This document shows positions 1 to 5,852 of a stretch of 20,798 nt of DNA, piece by piece. The stretch lies in contig CAZJUG010000015.1 in NCBI GenBank assembly GCA_964549155.1, positions 1 to 20,798 of the forward strand, written 5' to 3'. The position numbers and the translations under genes were made by a program. The notes beneath the pieces are model-generated. The model saw only the letters and a list, made by a program, of their open reading frames with translations. It was not told the origin of the DNA and did no database searches. Origin of the DNA: CAKZRD01 sp964549155 (lineage in GTDB: Archaea; Nanobdellota; Nanobdellia; Pacearchaeales; GW2011-AR1). The number at the start of each line of letters is the position of its first letter. The stretch's first letter is position 1.

Positions 1-52
1 TAGCCCTTCCCGCTTGAGAGGGTGGAATCCTTGGCCTCTAGACTATAGGAGC
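1..52 (-). tRNA. tRNA-Glu (CTC), 5' part, cut by window edge
   Basis: Read on the minus strand from 52, the sequence matches a tRNA-Glu 5' half. It has acceptor strand GCTCCTA, linker TA, D arm GTCT..GGAT with the Glu-type D loop AGAGGCCAA, then stem strand CCACC and loop CTCTCAA with anticodon CTC (Glu). The next bases, GCGGGAAGGGCTA, do not pair with CCACC as a 3' anticodon stem should (a GGTGG is expected; two of five pairs fail). They are also very GC-rich for this genome. So an intron, or a split-tRNA junction, probably begins after position 37 or 38. The 3' half lies outside the window, so completeness cannot be judged. A TATA box sits 23 nt upstream. Confidence 0.7.
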
Positions 53-75
53 TTAAGAAATAAAATAGTTTTCTC

Positions 76-84
76 TTTTTAAAG
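76..84 (-). promoter_or_regulatory. TATA box of tRNA-Glu 5' part
   Basis: CTTTAAAAA lies on the minus strand, with exactly 23 nt before the tRNA G1 at position 52. This is the normal archaeal TATA-to-start distance for an RNA whose transcription starts at or near the mature 5' end. Confidence 0.65.
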
Positions 85-89
85 ATATA

Positions 90-188
90 GGATTACACTC
101 GTGGAATCCTTGGCCTCTAGCCTACCTTCAAATTCAGGGATTTAGAATTTGAATGGGACAGAAAATATCATATTTTCTGTATAGGAGC
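90..188 (-). ncRNA. tRNA-Glu-like element with hairpin insert (pseudo-tRNA or ncRNA)
   Basis: This is a second, diverged copy of the neighbouring tRNA-Glu 5' half. It begins GCTCCTATA like the first. It then has 59 nt (121-179) where the first copy has only GT, followed by 20 nt identical to the first copy (101-120). The insert holds two perfect inverted repeats: ACAGAAAATAT with its complement around one base (158-180), and TTCAAATTC / GAATTTGAA around nine bases (127-153). After CCAC the anticodon loop is missing. Instead GGATT..AATCC can close a hairpin (90-109). No T arm or acceptor 3' strand is visible, so it cannot make an ordinary tRNA. A complete promoter is retained. It may be a decayed tRNA or a tRNA-derived small RNA; the 3' end is a guess. 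Confidence 0.45.
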
Positions 189-211
189 TTAGCATTAATT
201 AATAATTGTTG

Positions 212-220
212 TTTTTAAAG
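212..220 (-). promoter_or_regulatory. TATA box of tRNA-Glu-like element
   Basis: The CTTTAAAAA box is identical to that of the first copy, again with 23 nt before GCTCC (188). Its preservation suggests that the rearranged copy may still be transcribed. It lies just past the end of nac. Confidence 0.6.
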
Positions 221-228
221 ATATAAAA

Positions 229-555
229 TCAACTTAATTCAACAATTGCTTGAGCAATATCGCCATCATTTTTCTCTAATGCTTCAACGACATCTTCCTT
301 GGACTTCCCAGTCTTACCCATAACAATTTCCACATCATCTTCATTAAATGAACTCTTTCCCTCTTCAGAAACTTCCCCAGAAATCTGAAAACTCTCGTTG
401 CCCTGTATTTTTATTTTCATCACTGAAGGATTCTCAATAATTATATTCCTATCTTCACATTCAATCACAACTCTAGAAGCATCAATCTCCTCTTGGGCTA
501 TGCCCATCTTTTTCATCATTCCTTGCATTTGCTTAGGATTTATTCCGCCAAACAT
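229..555 (-). CDS. nac: Nascent polypeptide-associated complex protein
   Basis: A 108-aa archaeal NAC, the ribosome-exit chaperone that in archaea forms a homodimer instead of the eukaryotic alpha/beta pair. The N-terminus MFGGINPKQMQGMMKKMGI is the classic archaeal opening and is followed by the beta-rich NAC domain (about residues 25-70). The C-terminal UBA domain spans about 72-107 and ends DGDIAQAIVELS. Its length is normal for the family. It starts 4 bp after the stop of secG on the same strand, so the two are probably co-transcribed, pairing nascent-chain binding with the translocation channel. No Shine-Dalgarno precedes the ATG. The tRNA-Glu-like elements follow downstream. Confidence 0.95.
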   Translation of the reverse strand: MFGGINPKQMQGMMKKMGIAQEEIDASRVVIECEDRNIIIENPSVMKIKIQGNESFQISGEVSEEGKSSFNEDDVEIVMGKTGKSKEDVVEALEKNDGDIAQAIVELS

Positions 556-559
556 TTTA

Positions 560-709
560 TTATGATAAAATATTTAGTAAGACTACAAAAACAATTGTTA
601 CAATTATCATTGCTACAACTGCTCCAGGTCCAAACTGGAATTTAGAATTATATTCTTCCTTGAATCTAGTCAACCCGCCATAGCCGGGCATTGATATTTC
701 TCCTGCCAT
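560..709 (-). CDS. secG: Preprotein translocase subunit Sec61-beta (SecG)
   Basis: A 49-aa small tail-anchored protein. Its N-terminal part MAGEISMPGYGGLTRFKEEY matches the archaeal Sec61-beta pattern (MPxxGxGLxRyxeE), followed by one transmembrane helix (about residues 29-48, rich in V, I, F and L) at the extreme C-terminus. It is the small subunit of the SecYE-beta channel in the cytoplasmic membrane. Its length suits the family. TATA-like TTAAAAA lies about 25 bp before the ATG, so the mRNA is likely leaderless. It is the first gene of the secG-nac unit and diverges from nreA. Confidence 0.88.
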   Translation of the reverse strand: MAGEISMPGYGGLTRFKEEYNSKFQFGPGAVVAMIIVTIVFVVLLNILS

Positions 710-730
710 AATTATTATAACTCTGGAGGG

Positions 731-737
731 TTTTTAA
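731..737 (-). promoter_or_regulatory. TATA box of secG-nac
   Basis: TTAAAAA on the minus strand lies about 25 bp before the secG ATG at 709, consistent with a leaderless transcript. Confidence 0.5.
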
Positions 738-770
738 GTATTTGGTTAGAGACTTTAAAACATAAATCCC

Positions 771-776
771 TATAAA
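771..776 (+). promoter_or_regulatory. TATA box of nreA
   Basis: TATAAA starts 27 bp before the ATG at 798, so transcription would begin at or next to the start codon. It shares the short divergent region with the secG promoter. Confidence 0.6.
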
Positions 777-797
777 CCTAGCCCACATTAAACAGAA

Positions 798-1994
798 ATG
801 GACTCATTATGTATTAGGTGTAAGGGAAAAGGACTCTGTGGGAAAAGATGTAAGATATTAGATAGTTTCATCAAAGATTCTCCTAAAATCAAAGAACATT
901 TTTCTGGTTCAAGTCCTCCAGAGGTCTTCGTCGGAAGGGTAGATTATCCAAATGTTTTCTGTGGAGTTTTATCTCCAAATGAGTGGGGAGACACTGCTAA
1001 AATGTCTTTACCTGAAGAATGGGTAAAGAAAGATTTATCCATTGAACAAGTTCTAGGTTACAGAGCTAAGATGATTTATGCTAGAAATAAATCAAATATA
1101 AAGGCACAAAAGAGCATAAGGAATCTTTTACAAGATTTAGCCTTAACCTCAAAACCAACTTCCACAGAATTTTTTCTTGAAAAGAAACCTACACAAACTT
1201 TCACAGCATCTAAATTGTTTACAATTATGGCAAATCCAGCCCCATTAAAAAAAGCAATAATTGAAGAAAATCTTTCTGTTCCAAATAAAGTGGACCACTT
1301 AGTCAATGACACTGATGCAAAATCACTAGATGCAGTAAACGAACTTTACTCTTCAAATATTGGGATAAGCCATATACAAAAACTTTTTTCTACGGGCCTT
1401 CTAGGAATGAAAAAAAACAGGAAGATGGTTCCAACTCGTTGGTCAATCACAGCAATAGATGATATTGTGGGAAAAGAAATTTTAGAAAAAATAAAACAAT
1501 ACTCTTCAATATCTGAATTTGAACTATTTACAGAGTACTATAATGGAAATCATTTTGAAATACTCTTCTTACCAGGATATTTCGAATTTGAAGTAATCGA
1601 AGTAAGTTTTTCAGGCAGTCTGTGGAGCGAAAACAAAACAAGTTTCGTTCATGACTATGAATCTTTCTTTGGAAGAAAAACATATGCAGAAAATGTAGTT
1701 GGAGCTTACTATGCGGACAGATTATCAACTACTGAATATTTAGAGAAAATAAAGAGACAGGCAAAAGTTATAGTTTTTCATGAAGAAAGAGAAGAATATT
1801 ATGCTCCTTTAGGTGTAGGAATTATTAGAGAAGCGATTAGAAGGGCAATGCAAAAACAACCTGAGAAGTTTTCAACACTAAAAGAAGCATTGGAAAAAAT
1901 GAAAATAAGAGTTAAGTTTGATTGGAACGAATATATGAAAAATTGTAAGATTATTAGGGATTATGGGAAACAGAGGAGTTTATGGGAATTCTAA
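798..1994 (+). CDS. nreA: DNA repair protein NreA
   Basis: A 398-aa member of the archaeal Nre family (DUF650/DUF651), implicated in DNA-damage repair together with PCNA. The N-terminal zinc-finger-like motif has C5, C8, C14 and C18 (CIRCKGKGLCGKRC). The family signature VPTRWSITAIDD lies near residues 212-223. The last seven residues, QRSLWEF (392-398), match the PCNA-interacting PIP box QxxLxxF that is typical of Nre proteins. The full length is present and a TATA box lies 27 bp upstream of the ATG. The 3' end overlaps the convergent 180-aa gene by 41 bp, and the PIP-box codons lie inside that overlap. Confidence 0.9.
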   Translation: MDSLCIRCKGKGLCGKRCKILDSFIKDSPKIKEHFSGSSPPEVFVGRVDYPNVFCGVLSPNEWGDTAKMSLPEEWVKKDLSIEQVLGYRAKMIYARNKSNIKAQKSIRNLLQDLALTSKPTSTEFFLEKKPTQTFTASKLFTIMANPAPLKKAIIEENLSVPNKVDHLVNDTDAKSLDAVNELYSSNIGISHIQKLFSTGLLGMKKNRKMVPTRWSITAIDDIVGKEILEKIKQYSSISEFELFTEYYNGNHFEILFLPGYFEFEVIEVSFSGSLWSENKTSFVHDYESFFGRKTYAENVVGAYYADRLSTTEYLEKIKRQAKVIVFHEEREEYYAPLGVGIIREAIRRAMQKQPEKFSTLKEALEKMKIRVKFDWNEYMKNCKIIRDYGKQRSLWEF

Positions 1995-2496
1995 GTATTT
2001 TTTGAGTATGTTCTCCCATGAAGGTATGAATCTGTTCCCATCTGACTTTTTCTTTAGGTGTCCAATAATTTTTAAACTTTTCTAAGGCTTCAGCCCTTCT
2101 CCCCTTCCGGAACCTATAAAAATCTCCCCTTCCATAAATCCATGCATGTTCAAATTTCCCCCACAATTCAGAAAGATAATTTTCAAAGGGAGTCCGATAA
2201 TCTGCAGGTCCTATCAAAATTTTCCGTGTTCCTTCTAAGATTCTTCTTTCTAATTTATCCAACCCCTCAATATTATTCCATCTTACTGAATCAGCCCAGT
2301 GAGAACTCCCCTTGGTTTCCCCCAACAATTTTCTTAAAGATTCTCCAAAGGATTCTTCTACATTTCCTTGCGAAGGAATATAAAAACTTCTATCACAATC
2401 AGATACTAATCTCCGATAAGGACTATAAGATAAAACCAAGGCATCACAACTTCGATCATTCAACTCCTGGTATCTTTGATATTCTTTTGAGGGCAT
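1954..2496 (-). CDS. Hypothetical protein, 180 aa
   Basis: Not recognised. A soluble, charged protein without a signal peptide or membrane segment. It is rich in Arg, Tyr and Trp, with a middle part that looks helical (FGESLRKLLGE, LDKLERRILEGTRK) and a conserved-looking stretch WIYGRGDFYRFRKGRR near residue 118. Coding is supported by a TATA-like TTTTTAA about 25 bp before the ATG and by uninterrupted length. Its last 13 codons overlap the end of nreA on the other strand, and the C-terminal tail (INSSVSHNP) may be non-conserved. It lies downstream of spoIIM but appears to have its own promoter. Confidence 0.7.
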   Translation of the reverse strand: MPSKEYQRYQELNDRSCDALVLSYSPYRRLVSDCDRSFYIPSQGNVEESFGESLRKLLGETKGSSHWADSVRWNNIEGLDKLERRILEGTRKILIGPADYRTPFENYLSELWGKFEHAWIYGRGDFYRFRKGRRAEALEKFKNYWTPKEKVRWEQIHTFMGEHTQKILRIPINSSVSHNP

Positions 2497-2517
2497 ATCT
2501 TTTCAAATGAATAGTCA

Positions 2518-2525
2518 GTTAAAAA
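2518..2525 (-). promoter_or_regulatory. TATA-like box of the 180-aa gene
   Basis: Minus-strand TTTTTAAC lies about 25 bp before the ATG at 2496, the same arrangement as other first genes here. Confidence 0.45.
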
Positions 2526-2550
2526 GATTTAGATTGTATAAAACAACCTT

Positions 2551-3105
2551 TTAAAAATAAGCAATTAATAATCCTTCAATAATCGCTGCAATAATCAGTA
2601 ACGGAACAACAATCAAAACAAAGGTTTTCAGAGCTTTATCCAAATTATCAAGAAAATTCTTCTTAGTTGGTTTTGTTAATATTTCAATACCTATTCTCAA
2701 TCCAATTCCCATAGATATCAAAACTGCTGGAAGTTCAAATATTCCATGAGGAAGAATCCTCCACATTTCAAAAAATGAATATTCATTCGTAACCATTCTA
2801 CTCACAAAGCCTATAATATATCCATTAGACATTGATAAAATTAATGGGACAATCCCAAATGAAAACCCCAGGATAATAGCTAAAAGACTTGTTCGAGAAT
2901 TATTAAAAAATAAAAGTCCAATGGTTTGCCAAACATTCAAGCCTTCAAACATGGTCTTCATTTCGGAGATAACTATCATAATCTCTTCTTCAAATATTGG
3001 AAAGATAAACCCTAAAATTGAAAACAACAGAAAAATCCCGACTGCAATAAAAATGTACATCTTGCTTTTTCTAACAAATTCTAGTTCTTCCCTTAAAATT
3101 TTCAT
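2551..3105 (-). CDS. SpoIIM/DUF95 family membrane protein
   Basis: A 184-aa integral membrane protein of the stage II sporulation protein M family (DUF95). In archaea these proteins are widespread but not linked to sporulation, and their role is unknown. The sequence has about four or five hydrophobic helices. Family features visible are FFNNSRTSLLAIILGFSFG near residue 66, the NGYIIG turn and ILPHGIFELPA near 117. The ATG overlaps the stop of the rhomboid gene by 4 bp (ATGA), so the pair is probably translationally coupled as the third gene of the tfe operon. No separate promoter is evident. Confidence 0.88.
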   Translation of the reverse strand: MKILREELEFVRKSKMYIFIAVGIFLLFSILGFIFPIFEEEIMIVISEMKTMFEGLNVWQTIGLLFFNNSRTSLLAIILGFSFGIVPLILSMSNGYIIGFVSRMVTNEYSFFEMWRILPHGIFELPAVLISMGIGLRIGIEILTKPTKKNFLDNLDKALKTFVLIVVPLLIIAAIIEGLLIAYF

Positions 3106-3860
3106 GAAAAGAACCTCGAGATCATTCTGGTTTTTTTTGGATATCTATATTTTAAATAAACTCCATATGCTAATCCTGTCACCAATCCTCCAAGATGGGC
3201 ACTATTTCCTATTGGAATCCCACCAACATAGGATAATATCCAAAAGAATCCCATAAAGAATGTCATTGCAATCCACATAGGCATAGGAATTATAAAAAAT
3301 ACTAAAACCTTCATTCGCGGAGTAAGCATAGCTAAAAGACCACCTAATGCAAAAATTGCTCCAGATGCTCCCACTGCAAAAGCTAGAGGGTTACCAAAAA
3401 GTTTTTCCCCAACAGGTGTCGTTCCAAAAAGTCCTGCAAGAGTTACAAAAAATATTGCCGAGACCAACCCTCCAATAAGATATAACCAAAAAAATCTTTT
3501 CTTTCCTAATAACTTCTCAACAAAACTTCCTATAAAAATCATAGACAACATATTCATAAAAAGGTGGCTCAATCCGGCATGCATAAACATATGTGTAAAA
3601 AGAGTCCATATCCTTTTTCCCTCGATGATATTCATTGGCTGAAGTGCTACATTGTTCAGTAGAGCAGCATACTTCTCAGGGCTAGTTCCGAATATCAACA
3701 AAAGAACATAAAATCCTAGAAAGAATAATACATTTGCAACAATTATTTTTCCAGTTACAGAAAGAGAAAAAAGAGGATTTCTTCTCGATTTGTTAAAATT
3801 TCCATAAGTTTCATCAGATTGATGATATCCCCTATTAAACTTCTTTTCAAACCATGCCAT
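3102..3860 (-). CDS. Rhomboid family intramembrane serine protease
   Basis: A 252-aa rhomboid protease that cleaves membrane proteins within the bilayer. After a charged cytosolic N-terminus (1-33) come about six or seven transmembrane helices. The oxyanion/structural motif HAGLSHLFMN contains H94, H99 and N103. The catalytic serine is S166 in GASGA, and the catalytic histidine is H222 in AHLGG, so the Ser-His dyad is intact and the enzyme should be active. It starts 1 bp after the tfe stop and overlaps spoIIM by 4 bp, making a compact operon. Substrates are unknown; the partnership with SpoIIM is inferred from position only. Confidence 0.93.
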   Translation of the reverse strand: MAWFEKKFNRGYHQSDETYGNFNKSRRNPLFSLSVTGKIIVANVLFFLGFYVLLLIFGTSPEKYAALLNNVALQPMNIIEGKRIWTLFTHMFMHAGLSHLFMNMLSMIFIGSFVEKLLGKKRFFWLYLIGGLVSAIFFVTLAGLFGTTPVGEKLFGNPLAFAVGASGAIFALGGLLAMLTPRMKVLVFFIIPMPMWIAMTFFMGFFWILSYVGGIPIGNSAHLGGLVTGLAYGVYLKYRYPKKTRMISRFFS

Positions 3861-3861
3861 C

Positions 3862-4569
3862 TTACTTTTTCTTCTTTGCAGGTTTCTTTACTTTTTTAGA
3901 CTTCGTTTCAACATTCTTTGGTTTGACATTCTTAGGATTCTGCTTTGCCTTTTCGCTTTTTCTCTTTAATCTTTTCTTTTCTTTCTCTTCTTGTTTTTCT
4001 TTTTCATGCTTCTTCTGTTTAGCAACCTTCTTCTTATCCTCTTCCTCTTCTACAATCTTTAGTTCTCCCCTAATGCTATTCAAATCTCTTTCCTTCCGGA
4101 TGATTTTATTTTTCAATTCCTTAATTATCGAAGTGCCATCTGCAAGAGTATATAATCCTGCACATTCTTCACAAGAAAAGTCATGTTCTAGAGCCTTTTC
4201 CTCACTCACTTCAATATTGCAAGTTTCACAATTATAGAATCTCTTTTTCTCCCGAGCTTCCAATAATCTCTTCAGGTCTTCAATTTCCTTAAGGATATCC
4301 AATTCAATTCGGATTAAACATTTATGACTACTCAAGGTCCAAAAATAGATATACCATCCCTTCCGTTTATCTTTCTTCCTTATGAAAGAAACAAGACCCT
4401 CTGCAGAGAGTTTATAGAGAACATTTCGAATTTGATTTATAGTCATCTCCATTTTCTTAGCTATTAAGAACTCATTCACATCTCGTTTACCTGATAGTAT
4501 TTCCACTATCGGAACCGACGCAGGGCCAGCAACTTTCTCGACCAGATGTTTGAGAAAATTTATTTGCAT
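3862..4569 (-). CDS. tfe: Transcription initiation factor TFE (TFIIE alpha homologue)
   Basis: A 235-aa archaeal TFE, which stabilises the open promoter complex with TBP, TFB and RNA polymerase. The N-terminal winged helix (about residues 1-85) includes LVEKVAGPASVPIVEIL and the recognition-helix region KKMEMTINQIRNVLYKLSAEGLV. A linker helix leads to a zinc ribbon with C114, C117, C133 and C136. Archaeal TFE is usually about 170-190 aa. Here a tail of roughly 65 residues (about 171-235), almost wholly Lys/Glu, then Lys, Pro and Asn, extends it. A TATA-like element lies 25 bp upstream, and the gene leads the tfe-rhomboid-spoIIM unit. Confidence 0.93.
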   Translation of the reverse strand: MQINFLKHLVEKVAGPASVPIVEILSGKRDVNEFLIAKKMEMTINQIRNVLYKLSAEGLVSFIRKKDKRKGWYIYFWTLSSHKCLIRIELDILKEIEDLKRLLEAREKKRFYNCETCNIEVSEEKALEHDFSCEECAGLYTLADGTSIIKELKNKIIRKERDLNSIRGELKIVEEEEDKKKVAKQKKHEKEKQEEKEKKRLKRKSEKAKQNPKNVKPKNVETKSKKVKKPAKKKK

Positions 4570-4590
4570 TACTATTCGTCAAAAAAGGCC

Positions 4591-4599
4591 ATTAAATAC
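4591..4599 (-). promoter_or_regulatory. TATA-like box of tfe operon
   Basis: Minus-strand GTATTTAAT lies about 25 bp before the tfe ATG at 4569; a leaderless start is likely. Confidence 0.45.
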
Positions 4600-4641
4600 T
4601 TTTCTATTTGTTTTGTTATCATTTTATAATTAATATAAAGC

Positions 4642-4648
4642 TATAAAA
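4642..4648 (+). promoter_or_regulatory. TATA box of the coiled-coil gene pair
   Basis: TATAAAA starts 29 bp before the ATG at 4671. The predicted start point leaves almost no leader, so the GAGG at 4661-4664 may not be used as a ribosome-binding site. Confidence 0.5.
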
Positions 4649-4670
4649 AAGAGAAAAACAGAGGAATTAC

Positions 4671-5201
4671 ATGGCATTATTTAAAAAAAGAGACGATTCA
4701 GAGATTCCAAGGATTCCTTCATTACCTGAATTTCCGACGGAAAGAAACGAAAGAGAGCTTCCATCATTACCAAAAGGATTCAATGAAGAGGTAAATAGAG
4801 ATATCATAAAGTCTGCAATTGGGGAAGATTTAAGTTCTGATGAATCTCAATATGGCGATGAGGGAAGCATTCCATCCCCCCCATCATTCAATTCAGAACA
4901 TGAAAGATTTTTACCTCAAGAAAGAATGGCACCATCGATAATGGAACCCCCAAAGAAAATAGAAGAACAAAGTCCAATAGAGGGTCCAGATTCAATCTTT
5001 ATAAGAATAGATAAGTTCAGAGCTGCAAAAAAAGAGTTAGCAAGTGTGAAAAAGAGTCTGCTTGAAGCTGAAGCGATTATAAATAAAATAAAGGAAATAA
5101 AAATCAAAGAAGATAGCGAAATGAGTGATATTAATTTGAACCTAGATAACATAAAGAAAAAAATAGGTGAAGTAGATTCTTTAGTTTTTGATAAAGTTTG
5201 A
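4671..5201 (+). CDS. Hypothetical protein, disordered N-terminus and C-terminal coiled coil
   Basis: 176 aa, no recognised function. The N-terminal two thirds (about 1-105) look disordered and rich in Pro, Ser and Glu with short repeats (PRIPSLPEFP, LPSLPKGF, IPSPPSF). The C-terminal part (about 108-176) is a conserved-looking coiled coil beginning IFIRIDKFRAAKKELASVKK. Proteins of this build with a (F/I)IRIDK(F/Y) helix start recur in DPANN genomes (recalled family resemblance, not searched). There is no signal peptide or membrane segment. The next gene starts 1 bp after its stop, so the two products probably act together. Confidence 0.75.
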   Translation: MALFKKRDDSEIPRIPSLPEFPTERNERELPSLPKGFNEEVNRDIIKSAIGEDLSSDESQYGDEGSIPSPPSFNSEHERFLPQERMAPSIMEPPKKIEEQSPIEGPDSIFIRIDKFRAAKKELASVKKSLLEAEAIINKIKEIKIKEDSEMSDINLNLDNIKKKIGEVDSLVFDKV

Positions 5202-5202
5202 T

Positions 5203-5580
5203 ATGGCTGGAAAAAAAATATATGTCCACTTTGGGGGGCCTGTTTATGTGAATGGAAAATCCGAACTTTTGAAAGCTCAGATGGAAATTCTTTATCTAAG
5301 GAAGGTTTTAAAGAATCTTGCATTGACAAGAACAAAAAAGGTTCAATATAAAAAAATGCTTGAAGAAACCCTTTCAGATTTGAAAATCAGTTTAGAAAAA
5401 CTAGATTCCTTAATGCCCGATGAAGAAATTCCAAAATTTGAAGTTTCTTTAAAGAAAAAATCTACAAAAACAAATGATATAAAAAAGGAACTAGACATAA
5501 AACCAGTCGTTAAAAAGGATGATATTGAAGAAGAACTTCTCAGGATAAAACAAAAACTAGATTCCTTAAACAGAGCATAA
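5203..5580 (+). CDS. Hypothetical coiled-coil protein, 125 aa
   Basis: Not recognised. The ATG at 5203 is preferred over an in-frame TTG at 5188 because it starts 1 bp after the preceding stop, as expected for coupled translation. It opens with a short beta-like segment (MAGKKIYVHFGGPVYVNGK). Helical Lys/Leu/Glu-rich segments follow (about 20-70), then a Lys-rich linker, and a final helix IEEELLRIKQKLDSLNRA. It probably forms a complex with the coiled-coil product upstream; that is an inference from coupling and composition. Confidence 0.7.
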   Translation: MAGKKIYVHFGGPVYVNGKSELLKAQMEILYLRKVLKNLALTRTKKVQYKKMLEETLSDLKISLEKLDSLMPDEEIPKFEVSLKKKSTKTNDIKKELDIKPVVKKDDIEEELLRIKQKLDSLNRA

Positions 5581-5582
5581 AT

Positions 5583-5593
5583 CCTTAAAAAGA
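5583..5593 (+). promoter_or_regulatory. TATA-like box of the 79-aa gene
   Basis: CCTTAAAAAGA, centred about 26 bp before the ATG at 5613, separates this gene from the coiled-coil pair just upstream. Confidence 0.45.
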
Positions 5594-5612
5594 CTCATTT
5601 TTTAGATTCCTT

Positions 5613-5852
5613 ATGGAAATAAACGATCTTTCAATAATTAATGTAGTTAATGACATTTTAGAAATAAAAAATAAAAATCCCTCAGAAATTAATGAAAATT
5701 TGATTGCAATTCTAATAGAAGAATCAAAAACAAAATTAGAAATAGATCTTATAAGCTATGCAGATAAAGCACTAAAACTAAAAAATGGAAATCCTAAGAT
5801 GTCTAAAAAAGAGATAATCCAACAAATTCTAGATTATACTAAAACGATTTAA
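5613..5852 (+). CDS. Hypothetical small protein, 79 aa
   Basis: Not recognised. It is small, soluble, predicted mainly helical and rich in Ile, Asn, Lys and Glu, without cysteines or membrane segments. A TATA-like element at leaderless spacing supports it as a real gene. Its 3' end overlaps the convergent MFS gene by 24 bp. Confidence 0.6.
   Translation: MEINDLSIINVVNDILEIKNKNPSEINENLIAILIEESKTKLEIDLISYADKALKLKNGNPKMSKKEIIQQILDYTKTI

Larger units (their letters stand above)
22..225. repeat. Tandem direct repeat of promoter plus tRNA-Glu 5' segment
   Basis: Three blocks occur twice in the same order: a 20-nt tRNA block (22-41 and 101-120), TATAGGAGCTTA (44-55 and 180-191), and the promoter block TTTTTAAAGATATA (76-89 and 212-225). 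The spacing from TATA box to RNA start is 23 nt in both. This looks like a tandem duplication followed by an insertion in the distal copy. Confidence 0.75.

Noticed and set aside
127..180. CRISPR-like or insertion-sequence ends
   Set aside because: The two inverted repeats are single, AT-rich hairpins within a tRNA-like element; there is no repeat-spacer array, target duplication or transposase.
2142..2510. 122-codon open frame on the plus strand
   Set aside because: It lies antisense inside the 180-aa minus-strand gene and is rich in Phe, Ile and Leu with no promoter; the minus frame has a TATA box and balanced composition.
3854..4237. 127-codon plus-strand frame of Phe/Ser/Leu
   Set aside because: It is the antisense shadow of the Lys/Glu-rich tail of TFE.
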